Positions 13,507-21,233 of a stretch of 31,164 nucleotides of DNA are shown piece after piece (the stretch's first letter is position 1; each line of letters begins with the position of its first letter). The DNA is taken from assembly GCA_964561005.1 (NCBI GenBank), contig CAZLNO010000037.1, positions 1 to 31,164 on the forward strand. The letters run 5' to 3'. The position numbers were made by a program, and so were the translations under genes. The stretch comes from CAZLNO01 sp964561005 (GTDB taxonomy: Bacteria > Pseudomonadota > Alphaproteobacteria > Kiloniellales > Rhodovibrionaceae). The notes under the pieces are model-generated. The model saw nothing but the letters and a program-made list of their open reading frames with translations, searched no databases and was not told where the DNA came from.

Positions 13507-13845
13507 ATGCCCGCGAATTCCCTGTCGCCGTCCGCTGAACGGTCTGCCGTCCAACCCGCCGTGTCGCAAGGGCAGGCCGCGCCCGCCCGCACCGTCACCT
13601 GCTATTCCATCCGCGCCGCCGCCGAGCCCGGCGTCATGCCGCGCGTGCTGGAGGTCTTCGCCAAGCGCAGCCTGGTGCCGCAGCGCTGGTACGCCGACCT
13701 GATCGGCCCGTCCGGGCGCGAGGAGCTGACCATCGACCTGCAGGTCGCCGACCTGCCGCCGGAGCAGGGCGCCTTCCTCGCGCGCTGCCTGCGGCAGATC
13801 TGGGGCGTCGAGGCGGTGCTGACCTCGGAGAAGGGCTTCGCGTGA
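13507..13845 (+). CDS. small ACT-like domain protein
   Basis: 112 residues. After a polar N-terminus, VTCYSIRAAAEPGVMPRVLE, AKRSLVPQRWYADLIGPS and LTIDLQVADLPPEQGAFLA give the beta-alpha-beta-beta-alpha pattern of ACT regulatory domains (the PGVMPRVLEVFAKR segment fits the ligand loop). No catalytic domain is present, so it is a stand-alone ACT-like protein with unknown ligand. The ATG at 13507 follows GGAG/GGAAG. Its stop overlaps the GTG of the Nudix gene by four bases (GTGA), so the pair is translationally coupled. Confidence 0.7.
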   Translation: MPANSLSPSAERSAVQPAVSQGQAAPARTVTCYSIRAAAEPGVMPRVLEVFAKRSLVPQRWYADLIGPSGREELTIDLQVADLPPEQGAFLARCLRQIWGVEAVLTSEKGFA

Positions 13846-14711
13846 GCTATCTCGACCGTCTCCGGACCATCCGGCGCTGGGACCCTTCGGCCTACCGTCC
13901 GTTCCGGGTCGACGGCGTCCGGGTGGGCCGCGTCCGGCACGAGCTGGCCCGGCGGCTGGCCGAGTGCCCCAGGGTCTTCCAGGTGACGGACGACGCCGTG
14001 GCGCTGGCCGAGGGCCTGGGCGACGTGGACGCGCGCAGCGCCGCCGTCCACGACGTCATGGTCGCGCTGGCCGAGCGCGGGGCGGTGCGGTCGCCGCGCG
14101 GCGAGACCTATGGCGTGGCGGAGTCCTGGCGGGCGCCCGACCGCCTGCGCCTGGACCGCGGCATGGTGCCGCTGTTCGGCACGAAGTCCTACGGCGTCCA
14201 CCTGAACGGCCATGTCGACGGGCCGGAGGGGCAGGCGCTGTGGATCGCCCGCCGCGCCAAGGACAAGCGCGTGGCGCCGGGCAAGCTGGACCACATGGTC
14301 GCCGGCGGCGTGGCGCACGGCTACGGCCTGATGGAGACGCTGGTCAAGGAGGCCGGGGAAGAAGCCGCCATCCCGCCGGAACTGGCGCGCCGGGCGGTGC
14401 CGGTTGGCGCGCTGAGCTATGTCTGCGAGGCGGAAAGCGGGCTGCGCGACGACACGCTGTTCCTGTTCGACCTCTCGGTCCCGGCCGAGTTCATGCCCGA
14501 GAACACCGACGGCGAGCTGGAGTCCTTTGCGCTGTGGCCGGTGCCGGAGGCGATGGCGCGGGTGCGCGACACCGACGATTTCAAGTTCAATGTCGGGCCG
14601 GTGATGATCGACTTCTTCCTCCGCCACGGCTGGCTGCACCCCGACCACGAGCCCGACTACCTCGACATCGCCGCCGGGCTGCACGGGGATTTCGCCGCGC
14701 CGGAGGGGTGA
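13842..14711 (+). CDS. DUF4743/Nudix hydrolase
   Basis: 289 residues. Residues 1-110 match the DUF4743 N-terminal domain found with thiamine-pyrophosphokinase-related Nudix proteins. The Nudix region is GGVAHGYGLMETLVKEAGEE (about 155-174), in which the metal-binding EAGEE end is kept but the upstream GE and the final Gly of a textbook Nudix box differ, as is usual in this family. Yeast and plant relatives hydrolyse damaged thiamine diphosphate or other dinucleotides; the substrate here is unproven. The start is GTG at 13842, forced by the four-base overlap with the ACT-like gene. Confidence 0.88.
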   Translation: MSYLDRLRTIRRWDPSAYRPFRVDGVRVGRVRHELARRLAECPRVFQVTDDAVALAEGLGDVDARSAAVHDVMVALAERGAVRSPRGETYGVAESWRAPDRLRLDRGMVPLFGTKSYGVHLNGHVDGPEGQALWIARRAKDKRVAPGKLDHMVAGGVAHGYGLMETLVKEAGEEAAIPPELARRAVPVGALSYVCEAESGLRDDTLFLFDLSVPAEFMPENTDGELESFALWPVPEAMARVRDTDDFKFNVGPVMIDFFLRHGWLHPDHEPDYLDIAAGLHGDFAAPEG

Positions 14712-14754
14712 TATCGGTCGGCCGGTCGGTCGACTCATGGCACGGCACGGGTCG

Positions 14755-14838
14755 CGGGGCGTGGCTTGCCCGCGCCCCGAACGTTTCAAGGGCCTGCATG
14801 AGCGAAAAGGTTCCGGTCGGGGGCAAGCCCCCGACCGG
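14755..14838 (+). repeat. composite two-hairpin intergenic repeat (copy 2)
   Basis: An imperfect hairpin at 14755-14779 (CGGGGCGTGGC / GCCCGCGCCCCG) and a perfect one at 14813-14838 (12-bp arms CCGGTCGGGGGC, AA loop), separated by a 33-base spacer with ACGTTT, CCTGCA and CGAAAA. Same order and spacing as copy 1 but on the opposite strand. It lies between the Nudix gene and lepA. Confidence 0.85.
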
Positions 14839-14870
14839 CAGAATACCCTGCCCGCACCGCGCCCTCCCCG

Positions 14871-14899
14871 TTGCGTGGTGGCCCCCCGGCCCCTATGGT
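14871..14899 (+). promoter_or_regulatory. weak candidate promoter for lepA
   Basis: TTGCGT (14871-14876) and TATGGT (14894-14899) are 17 bases apart, with 3/6 and 4/6 consensus matches. It would place transcription start before the hairpin at 14938. Only the spacing supports it. Confidence 0.25.
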
Positions 14900-14937
14900 C
14901 GGCGCGCCCGCGAGGCGCTATATGACGCCCAGTCCCG

Positions 14938-14956
14938 GCGCCCGAGGGGCGCTTTT
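14938..14956 (+). terminator. Rho-independent-type hairpin 25 bp before lepA
   Basis: GCGCCC, a 3-nt loop, GGGCGC, then TTTT: a perfect 6-bp stem with a short U-tract on the plus strand. It can end the upstream operon (ACT-like/Nudix) or, if lepA is transcribed from a promoter before it, act as an attenuator in the lepA leader. Confidence 0.6.
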
Positions 14957-14980
14957 CCTTGAAATGGCAGACCGGACCGC

Positions 14981-16783
14981 ATGACCGAACGGAGCCTGAT
15001 CCGCAACTTCGCCATCATCGCGCACATCGACCACGGCAAGTCGACGCTGGCCGACCGCATCATCCAGCTTTGCGAGGGCGTCAGCGAGCGCGAGATGCGC
15101 GAGCAGTTCCTGGACAACATGGACCTGGAGCGCGAGCGCGGCATCACCATCAAGGCGCAGACCGTGCGCCTGAACTACCGCGCGCCCGACGGCACCGCGT
15201 ATGTCCTGAACGTCATCGACACCCCCGGCCACGTCGACTTCTCCTACGAGGTCAGCCGCTCGCTGAAGGCCTGCGAGGGCTGCCTCCTGCTGGTCGACGC
15301 CAGCCAGGGCGTGGAGGCGCAGACCCTGGCCAACGTCTACCTGGCGCTGGAGCACGACCTCGAAATCATCCCGGTGCTGAACAAGGTCGACCTGCCCGCC
15401 GCCGAGCCCGAGCGCGTGATGCAGGAGATCGAGGACGTCATCGGCCTGGACGCCTCCGACGCGCTGCTGATCTCCGCCAAGACCGGGCAGGGCGTGGCCG
15501 AGGTGATGCAGGCCATCGTCGCACGCATCCCGCCGCCCAAGGGCGAGGCCGTGGCGCCGCTGCAGGCGCTGCTGGTGGATTCCTGGTACGACCAGTACCT
15601 CGGCGTGGTGACGCTGACCCGCGTCTTCGACGGCACGCTGAAGCCGGGTGTGCAGGCGCGCTTCCTGGGCACGCGGGCGCTGCACGACGTGGGCGAGGTC
15701 GGCACCTTCACGCCGCGCAAGACCAAGGCCCGCGAGCTCGGCCCCGGCGAGATCGGCTATCTGATCGCCGGCATCAAGGACATCGACGAGACCCAGGTCG
15801 GCGACACCATCACCGACGAGCGCAACCCCTGCGCCAGGCCGCTGGAGGGCTACAAGCCCAGCGTGCCCGTCGTCTTCTGCGGGCTTTTCCCCGCCGACAC
15901 CAACGACTACGCGGAGCTGCGCGACGCATTGGGCAAGCTGCGGCTGAACGATTCGTCCTTCCAGTTCGAGCCGGAAAGCTCGCCGGCGCTGGGCTTCGGC
16001 TTCCGCTGCGGCTTCCTGGGGCTGCTGCACCTGGAGATCGTGCAGGAGCGGCTGTCGCGCGAGTACGACCTGGACCTCATCACCACCGCGCCCTCGGTGG
16101 TCTACCGCGTGCACAAGCGCGACGGCGCCACGGTGGAACTGCACAACCCCGTCGACCTGCCCGAGCCGACGCAGATCGACAGCATCGAGGAACCGTGGAT
16201 CAAGGCGACCATCATGGTGCCGGACAGCTACCTCGGCAACGTGCTGAAGCTCTGCGAGGAGCGGCGGGGCATCCAGGACGACCTGACCTATGCCGGCGAC
16301 CGGGCGATGGTGGTCTACAAGCTGCCGCTGAACGAGGTGGTCTACGACTTCTACGACCGGCTGAAGTCGGTGACCTCGGGCTACGCCTCCTTCGACTACC
16401 AGATGCTGGGGTACTACGACGGGGACCTCGTCAAGGTCGACATCCTGGTCAACGGCGAGCGGGTGGACGCGCTGGCCCTCATGGTCCACCGCGGCCAGGC
16501 GGAGATGCGCGGCCGGGCGATCTGCCAGCGGCTGAAGGACCTGATCCCGCGCCAGCTTTTCAAGGTGGCGATCCAGGCGGCGATCGGCGGCAAGGTCATC
16601 GCCCGCGAGACCGTCGCCGCCCTGCGCAAGGACGTTACCGCCAAGTGCTACGGCGGCGACGTCACCCGCAAGCGCAAGCTGCTGGAAAAGCAGAAGGAAG
16701 GCAAAAAGAAGATGCGCCAGTTCGGCAAGGTCGAAATCCCCCAGTCCGCCTTCCTCGCCGCCCTCAAGATGGAGCAGGAGTAG
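14981..16783 (+). CDS. lepA: elongation factor 4 (back-translocating GTPase)
   Basis: 600 residues, the standard LepA length. G1 AHIDHGKST, G2 region ERERGITIKAQT, G3 DTPGHVDFSYEV, G4 NKVDLP and G5 SAKTG are all present, followed by EF-G-like domains II, III and V and the LepA-specific C-terminal domain (CYGGDVTRKRKLLEKQKEGK). EF4 binds ribosomes and helps initiation and stalled-ribosome handling at the cytoplasm/membrane interface. ATG at 14981 gives the conserved N-terminus RNFAIIAHIDHGKST; its ribosome site is weak. In many bacteria lepA precedes lepB; here it is followed only by a hairpin cluster. Confidence 0.99.
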   Translation: MTERSLIRNFAIIAHIDHGKSTLADRIIQLCEGVSEREMREQFLDNMDLERERGITIKAQTVRLNYRAPDGTAYVLNVIDTPGHVDFSYEVSRSLKACEGCLLLVDASQGVEAQTLANVYLALEHDLEIIPVLNKVDLPAAEPERVMQEIEDVIGLDASDALLISAKTGQGVAEVMQAIVARIPPPKGEAVAPLQALLVDSWYDQYLGVVTLTRVFDGTLKPGVQARFLGTRALHDVGEVGTFTPRKTKARELGPGEIGYLIAGIKDIDETQVGDTITDERNPCARPLEGYKPSVPVVFCGLFPADTNDYAELRDALGKLRLNDSSFQFEPESSPALGFGFRCGFLGLLHLEIVQERLSREYDLDLITTAPSVVYRVHKRDGATVELHNPVDLPEPTQIDSIEEPWIKATIMVPDSYLGNVLKLCEERRGIQDDLTYAGDRAMVVYKLPLNEVVYDFYDRLKSVTSGYASFDYQMLGYYDGDLVKVDILVNGERVDALALMVHRGQAEMRGRAICQRLKDLIPRQLFKVAIQAAIGGKVIARETVAALRKDVTAKCYGGDVTRKRKLLEKQKEGKKKMRQFGKVEIPQSAFLAALKMEQE

Positions 16784-16808
16784 GGCGGGGCGGCGGGCGC
16801 CCAAAACC

Positions 16809-16939
16809 ACCTCCCCCGCTTTCGGGGGAGGTCGGCGCGCAGCGCCGGGTGGGGGCAACGGCGGTCGTGCCAGGCACGCAATCAGCGGGTCTCGCGCGGA
16901 GACCCCCCACCCCAGCCCTCCCCCACAAGTGGGGGAGGG
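16809..16939. repeat. cluster of five hairpins downstream of lepA
   Basis: Perfect stems at 16809-16832 (10 bp), 16833-16847 (6 bp), 16866-16878 (6 bp), 16887-16905 (7 bp) and 16916-16939 (11 bp, AA loop). GGGTGGGG (from 16847) can also pair with CCCCACCC (to 16912), enclosing the middle hairpins. There is no T-run. The two outer hairpins, C-rich then G-rich, look like the paired ends of an intergenic repeat family; they may also end the lepA transcript. Nothing coding lies in this 300-bp gap. Confidence 0.8.
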
Positions 16940-16992
16940 AGCCGTTGCGAGGGCCGCCAGACGTTGAACTGACCAGCGCCGTAGCGCCGTAG

Positions 16993-17018
16993 GGCGGGTT
17001 CGCCGCAGGCAACCCGCC
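16993..17018. repeat. 8-bp inverted repeat
   Basis: GGCGGGTT and AACCCGCC flank a 10-base loop (CGCCGCAGGC) in the same lepA/CoA-transferase gap. It is probably another small intergenic repeat, or a convergent-gene terminator without a T-run. Confidence 0.5.
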
Positions 17019-17055
17019 GGCTGCCGGGGGCGTCTCGACGGTGGTTGGCGGCTTG

Positions 17056-17085
17056 CTACGGGCTACTACTACGGGCTACGGGCTA
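17056..17085. repeat. short tandem CTACGGGCTA repeats
   Basis: CTACGGGCTA occurs at 17056, 17069 and 17076, the last two overlapping. It lies just beyond the stop of the CoA-transferase beta gene. Confidence 0.6.
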
Positions 17086-17089
17086 TATT

Positions 17090-17848
17090 TCAATCCCTGA
17101 CACGCCACACCCTCTGCGCGAATGCCGGGTAGGTCTCCGCCACCTGCCGCGCCACCTCGCCGCGCAGCAGCGCGAGCGTGGCGGCGTCCGGGGCGGGCGT
17201 TTCGGGCACCTTCTCCGGCGCGTCGTAGGCGAAGCCGGTGGCTGCGCGGAGGGACTCGCGGGTCTCGCCGGGGTGCAGGCTTTGCAGGCGGAAGCGGGCG
17301 GCCTGGCGGTCGAAGGCGAAGACGCAGCGGCCGGTGACCAGGGCGTGCGGGCCGCCGGGGCGGTGGACCTCGGGCGGGCTGGTGCCCGGCGCGCTGACGA
17401 AGTCCACGCGCTCGACCAGGGTGCGCGGGCCGTGCTCCTCGCGGAACAGGATGACGCGGGGCACCAGGAAGTAGAGATAGGCCGAGCCGAAGGAGCCGGG
17501 GAAGCGCACCTTGCTTTCCGGATAGCCGCCGACGCCGACCAGGTTGATGTTGGCCTGGCCGTCGATCTGCCCGCCGGAGAGGAAGAAGGCGTCGATCCGC
17601 CCCTGCGCGGCGCAGTCGAACAGCTCCGTCCCGCCGTCGGTGAAGGGGTTGTGCGCCCGGCTGCCCAGCAGCGACACCCGCGGCCGGCCGCCGCCGCGCG
17701 CCCGCGCCAGGAGCGCCGCCGCCCCGGGAATCGGCGAGGCCGCCCCGACGGCCACGTGGCCCAGGCCGTCCAGCATGTCCGCGATGGTGGCGATCAGCAG
17801 CTCTTCCCGAGCCGCCGGCGGGTCCCCAAGGGCCGCCGTCGCGCTCAT
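17090..17848 (-). CDS. CoA-transferase family I subunit beta (IpdB-like)
   Basis: 252 residues. SLLGSRAHNPFTDGGTELFD, then GRIDAFFLSGGQIDGQANIN and LVGVGGYPESKVRFPGSFGS, match the beta chain of two-subunit family I CoA-transferases of the GctB/IpdB type; the last motif lines the acyl-CoA site. Such enzymes transfer CoA between acids or, in IpdAB, open a ring of a steroid-derived acyl-CoA; the substrate cannot be read here. The ATG overlaps the alpha-subunit stop by four bases (ATGA), so the two chains are made in equal amounts. No other steroid-degradation genes are nearby. Confidence 0.87.
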   Translation of the reverse strand: MSATAALGDPPAAREELLIATIADMLDGLGHVAVGAASPIPGAAALLARARGGGRPRVSLLGSRAHNPFTDGGTELFDCAAQGRIDAFFLSGGQIDGQANINLVGVGGYPESKVRFPGSFGSAYLYFLVPRVILFREEHGPRTLVERVDFVSAPGTSPPEVHRPGGPHALVTGRCVFAFDRQAARFRLQSLHPGETRESLRAATGFAYDAPEKVPETPAPDAATLALLRGEVARQVAETYPAFAQRVWRVRD

Positions 17849-18684
17849 GCCGCCGCCGCGTCCAGCACGTGGTCGCGCAGCCAGGCGCGGAAGCCCTCGT
17901 CCGTCCGCGCCGCCGCGACATAGGCCTGGAGCGCCGCCACGTCCGGCGGATAGGCGCCAGCCAGCCCGACCGGCCAGGCGCCGTGCTTCGCCTCGGCCAG
18001 CGCGGTGACGTAGAGGCCGGGGATGGTGCCGGCGGCCGTGGCCTCGTCGGCCAGGAGGTCGTCGTCCACCACCTCCTCCACGGTGACCAGCGTCGCCTTC
18101 GCGGCGTGCGCCATCACCATCAGCTCGCGGCGCACGCCGATCCAGACGTTGCCCTGGCGGTCCGCCTTGCGGGCGTGGAACAGCGCCACGTCGGGCCGGA
18201 TGGCCGGCACGGCGACGAGGGGGTCTTGCGTGCCCTCGGGCGCGAAGGGGTTGTCGATGACGGTCCAGTCCGCCCGGTAGCGCAGCAGGTCGCTGCCCAG
18301 GATGCCGCGCACGGGCAGGAAGGGCAGCCCCTTCTCCGTCGCCTGCAGGCCGGCGTGGATGGCCGGGCAGGTGGCGTCCTTCATCGCGATGCCGCCCGCC
18401 TTCACCGCGGCGGCGAAGCGCGGCGGCAGGCCGTATTCGCCCAGGGTCAGCGCCGCCGCCTCCACGGTCGTCACGCAGCCGGCGCCGATCAGCATGTCCG
18501 CCTGGAAGCCCGCCGAGGGCACGCCGACCAGGTGCAGGTCCCTGGCCCCCCGCCGGATCAGCGCCCGCACCGCCGCCATGGCGCAGCCGCTGTAGTCCGG
18601 CGGCACCGCCACGCAGGCGCCGTCCGGCACCCGCGCCGCCAGGGCGTCGAGCGGGAGCACTTCGCTGTCGGTCGTCGCCGTCAT
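17845..18684 (-). CDS. CoA-transferase family I subunit alpha (IpdA-like)
   Basis: 279 residues. AVPPDYSGCAMAAVRALIRR then GARDLHLVGVPSAGFQADML correspond to the glycine-rich first strand-helix of alpha chains, and IRPDVALFHARKADRQGNVW to the conserved D-V-A-x-x-H-A-x-x-AD-x-x-GN motif. MKDATCPAIHAGLQATEKGL lies where these chains approach the partner active site. It is cytoplasmic and acts as a heterodimer with the product of the overlapping gene 17090-17848. The ATG at 18684 follows GAGGTGACAGG. The GGT-family gene ends 181 bases upstream on the same strand, with a hairpin between them. Confidence 0.87.
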   Translation of the reverse strand: MTATTDSEVLPLDALAARVPDGACVAVPPDYSGCAMAAVRALIRRGARDLHLVGVPSAGFQADMLIGAGCVTTVEAAALTLGEYGLPPRFAAAVKAGGIAMKDATCPAIHAGLQATEKGLPFLPVRGILGSDLLRYRADWTVIDNPFAPEGTQDPLVAVPAIRPDVALFHARKADRQGNVWIGVRRELMVMAHAAKATLVTVEEVVDDDLLADEATAAGTIPGLYVTALAEAKHGAWPVGLAGAYPPDVAALQAYVAAARTDEGFRAWLRDHVLDAAAA

Positions 18685-18801
18685 CCTGTCACCTCGCGCT
18701 TCATGACCCGGTCGAGCCTAGCACGACGCGGCCCCGCCGCGCAGTGGGGGCGTGCAAACACGTCTTCATCCGCAAGGATGCACGCCTTATAGAGGCGACC
18801 G

Positions 18802-18838
18802 CGGGGCGCGGGCTCCCGTCCGCGCCCCGAACGTTTCC
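18802..18838 (+). repeat. half copy of the composite hairpin repeat
   Basis: CGGGGCGCGG / CCGCGCCCCG (10-bp stem, 8-base loop, 18802-18829) followed by AACGTTTCCC equals the left hairpin plus spacer start of the elements at 2104-2187 and 14755-14838. The second hairpin is absent. It lies between the GGT-family and CoA-transferase genes. Confidence 0.75.
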
Positions 18839-18865
18839 CGCGCGCCGCGCAGCCTCGCCCCCCGC

Positions 18866-20572
18866 TCACCGCGCCCGTGCGCCGGTGGGGCGGCGGGGGT
18901 CGGCGGCGGCCTCGATCAGGCCGCGTTGGCGGTCGATGCGCAGGACGCAGACGCTGCCCGCCTGCCAGGCGTCGGCCAGCCAGGCGGCGACGTCGTGGCC
19001 CATGTCCGCCAGGCGGTCGCCCTGGTCCTCGGCCAGCGCGGCCTCCAGCATCAGCCGGCCGGGCAGGTAGGCGTGCGGCTCGAAGGAGCTCGGGAAGTTG
19101 AAGCTGGCGGCGCGCGGCGCCTCGCAGGCCGCTTGCAGGTCCATGCCGAAGACCTGGACATTGGCCAGCACCTGCAGCATCGCCTGCACCTGCACGTCGC
19201 CGCCGGGCGTGCCGAGGACCAGCGCCGGCGCGCCGTCCTTCAGCGCCATCGCCGGGTTGGGGGTCAGGCGCGGGCGCTTGCCCGGCGCGGCGGCCGAGGG
19301 ATGGTCGCGCCGCCCCCAGGACTGCGCCCCGCGCATCGAGGGCACCAGCCCCGTCCCCGGCACCATCGGCGACTGATAGGAGACGTCGCTGGGCGTGGCC
19401 GAGACCGCGTTGCCCCAGCGGTCCACCACGGCGAGGTAGGAGGTGTCGCCGGTGCGCGTCGGCTCCGGCGAGGGCGCCTCCGGCGTCGGCGCGTCCCGCG
19501 TGGCGGCGCCGCGCCAGGGATCGCCGGGCGGCGGCATGCGGCCGTGCGCCCGGTCGGCGTCGATCAGCCTCCGCCGCCGCGCCAGATAGGCCGGGTCCAG
19601 CATCGGCTCGATGGGCACCTCGACGTGGCGCGGGTCGCCGACATGGGCCTCGCGGTCGGCGAAGGCCAGGTCGAGGGCCTCCGCCAGATGGTGCAGGTAG
19701 GCGAGCGAGTTGTGCCCGAGGCGGGCCGGCTCGCAACCCTCGAACAGCACCGCCGCCTGCGCCAGCGCCGGCCCCTGGCACCACGGCCCGCAGCAGCGCA
19801 GGTCCAGGCCGAAGGCCTCGACGGCAATGGAAGGTTCGTCGCGCACGCGATAGGTGGTCATGTCCGCGCGGGTCAGCCAGCCGCCCAGGGACTCCATCAG
19901 CCGCGCCACCTCGCGGGCGATGTCACCCTCGTAGAAGGCGCGGCGGGCCGCCTCGATGCCGGCCGCGCGGTCCTTGCCGCCGGATTCGTCGGCCAGGAAG
20001 GTCAGCGTCGCGGCGAGGTCGGGCTGGCGGAAGATCGCGCCGACCTCGGGCGGCCGGCCGTCGGGCAGGTAGACGCGGGCGTTCTCCGGCCAGCGGGCGT
20101 AGTCCCCGGCGTGGCGCGCGATGCCCTCGGCCAGGAAGGGGTACATGGCAAAGCCGTCGCGCGCCAGGGCGATGGCCGGCCCGGCGGCCTCGGCGAAGGT
20201 CATCGTGCCGAAGTGCTCCAGCAGGGTCAGCCAGGCGTCGGGTGCCGCCGGCACGACGGTGCGCAGCGCGCCCTCCGGGATGTGGCCGTCGTAGGCGTCC
20301 TCGAAGACGGCGATGTCGGTGGCGCGCGGCCAGACGCCCAGGCCGTCGATCGTGGTCAGCCGGCGGTCGCGGGCGCGCCAGGCCATGATCGGCGCCACCC
20401 CGGCGAATTGCACGATATCCGGCTGTACCACGCCCAGCACCAGCCCGGCGGCGACCGCCGCGTCGGCCGCGTTGCCGCCGGCCTCCAGAACCTCGAAGCC
20501 GGCCTCCGCCGCGAGCTCGTGCCCCGCCGCGATGGCGTGGCGGCTGCCGGTCACCGTTTCACGCGCAGTCAA
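18866..20572 (-). CDS. gamma-glutamyltransferase family protein, atypical
   Basis: 568 residues. GHELAAEAG then EAGGNAADAAVAAG is the N-terminal signature of the GGT/Ntn-hydrolase family, and GDTSYLAVVDRWGNAVSAT holds the expected autoprocessing nucleophile Thr377 (canonical proteins have DTTHFSVVD). GTPGGDVQVQAMLQVL matches the family's C-terminal glycine loop. The N-terminal R-E-x-A-P motif, whose Arg grips the gamma-glutamyl carboxylate, is replaced by IDGLGVWPR, so the substrate may not be glutathione. There is no signal peptide, so it is probably cytoplasmic. TTG at 20572 is chosen since GGGGAGGAG lies 8 bases upstream; a GTG at 20554 is an alternative, and the longer frame to 20710 lacks support. 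Confidence 0.88.
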   Translation of the reverse strand: MTARETVTGSRHAIAAGHELAAEAGFEVLEAGGNAADAAVAAGLVLGVVQPDIVQFAGVAPIMAWRARDRRLTTIDGLGVWPRATDIAVFEDAYDGHIPEGALRTVVPAAPDAWLTLLEHFGTMTFAEAAGPAIALARDGFAMYPFLAEGIARHAGDYARWPENARVYLPDGRPPEVGAIFRQPDLAATLTFLADESGGKDRAAGIEAARRAFYEGDIAREVARLMESLGGWLTRADMTTYRVRDEPSIAVEAFGLDLRCCGPWCQGPALAQAAVLFEGCEPARLGHNSLAYLHHLAEALDLAFADREAHVGDPRHVEVPIEPMLDPAYLARRRRLIDADRAHGRMPPPGDPWRGAATRDAPTPEAPSPEPTRTGDTSYLAVVDRWGNAVSATPSDVSYQSPMVPGTGLVPSMRGAQSWGRRDHPSAAAPGKRPRLTPNPAMALKDGAPALVLGTPGGDVQVQAMLQVLANVQVFGMDLQAACEAPRAASFNFPSSFEPHAYLPGRLMLEAALAEDQGDRLADMGHDVAAWLADAWQAGSVCVLRIDRQRGLIEAAADPRRPTGARAR

Positions 20573-20862
20573 GGCCCTGTCTCCTCCCCTCGCCGCCAGC
20601 CACGCTCGTGTTGCCCCGTTGCGAGCGCGCCCGGAAAGTCCTCGCCGGTTCGCGAGTTGCCCCGCATTGCAGCGCACCCCGGCGGCTTTCACCCCCAGGT
20701 TGGAAACCATCCGGGAAATCCTGTAAAGGGTGTTCTTTTACGGAATATATGATAACTTCTACAAGATGCGGGCGCGAAGGGGACGCGAAAGCCCGAAGGC
20801 GCCGCTGGTTTCGTGCTCCGCGCCGTGTCCCCCGCATTGCCTACAACCAGAAGGATTTCATC
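20573..20862. promoter_or_regulatory. divergent promoter region of GGT-like gene and cellulose operon
   Basis: A 290-base gap. An AT-rich patch (20714-20765) contains the inverted repeat GTAAAG/CTTTTAC (20723-20740) and a TATGAT (20748-20753) that fits a plus-strand -10; no good -35 is seen. If it is used, the leader of about 100 bases can fold: GGGGAC (20779) pairs with GTCCCC (20827), and CGAAA (20786) with TTTCG (20809) inside it. No known riboswitch motif, including the c-di-GMP GEMM type, was recognised. Confidence 0.4.
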
Positions 20863-21084
20863 ATGGCTTCGGCCGCCCCAAGCCGCCGCTACCCCATCCT
20901 GATCGAAATGATTCTCTGGGTGGTGGAGATCGCCGCCGGTCTGGCCCTGATGCCGGTGCTGCTCGTCTTCACGCTGAGCGGCCTGCTTTTCAACATGCTT
21001 AGAAGTTTCTTCATTTCGTTTGTGCTTATTGTGGTGGTGGTCGTCGCGGCACTTGCCCTTTTGGCGCCGGAGATTCAGACGTGA
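20863..21084 (+). CDS. small inner-membrane protein at head of cellulose operon
   Basis: 73 residues, almost entirely hydrophobic: a short polar start (MASAAPSRRYP), then membrane segments at about 11-44 and 48-68. The ATG at 20863 follows AGAAGGA at about 8 bases. It has no recognised family. It is the first gene after the divergent promoter and about 145 bases before the next plus-strand gene, so it may belong to the cellulose operon. Its later half is richer in A+T than its neighbours. Confidence 0.65.
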   Translation: MASAAPSRRYPILIEMILWVVEIAAGLALMPVLLVFTLSGLLFNMLRSFFISFVLIVVVVVAALALLAPEIQT

Positions 21085-21127
21085 CCGGCCCCGCGCGAGG
21101 CCGAACCGAGGGTGGGGGCACGGCGAC

Positions 21128-21233
21128 AGGAGGTATTGCGATTCGCGTTGTAAGAGCCAACTACCGGGACATGCGCTCCTTGCGGGCAGCGCGCGGGGGA
21201 TCGGACACGATCGACGCGGCGGACGAAAGATGA
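21128..21233 (+). other. strong ribosome site with possible short coupled ORF
   Basis: AGGAGGT (21128-21134) is the best ribosome site in the region but has no ATG at a normal distance. Six bases on, an ATT at 21141 opens a 30-codon frame (reading xRVVRANYRDMRSLRAAR...) whose TGA overlaps the next gene's ATG as ATGA. ATT starts are rare, so this is a speculative leader peptide; an internal ATG at 21177 would give only 18 codons. Confidence 0.25.

Noticed and set aside
13392..13538. A 48-codon plus-strand ORF (MDGQQLHAG...) upstream of the ACT-like gene
   Set aside because: It overlaps the ACT-like start, has no ribosome site and no recognisable family; the stretch is more likely leader or promoter DNA.
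20620..20700. Possible tRNA (GGTTCG-like T-loop near 20645)
   Set aside because: No acceptor stem, anticodon arm or CCA-side pairing can be drawn around it.
20750..20862. c-di-GMP riboswitch in the leader of the cellulose operon
   Set aside because: A fold is possible, but none of the conserved GEMM-I or GEMM-II sequence blocks is present.
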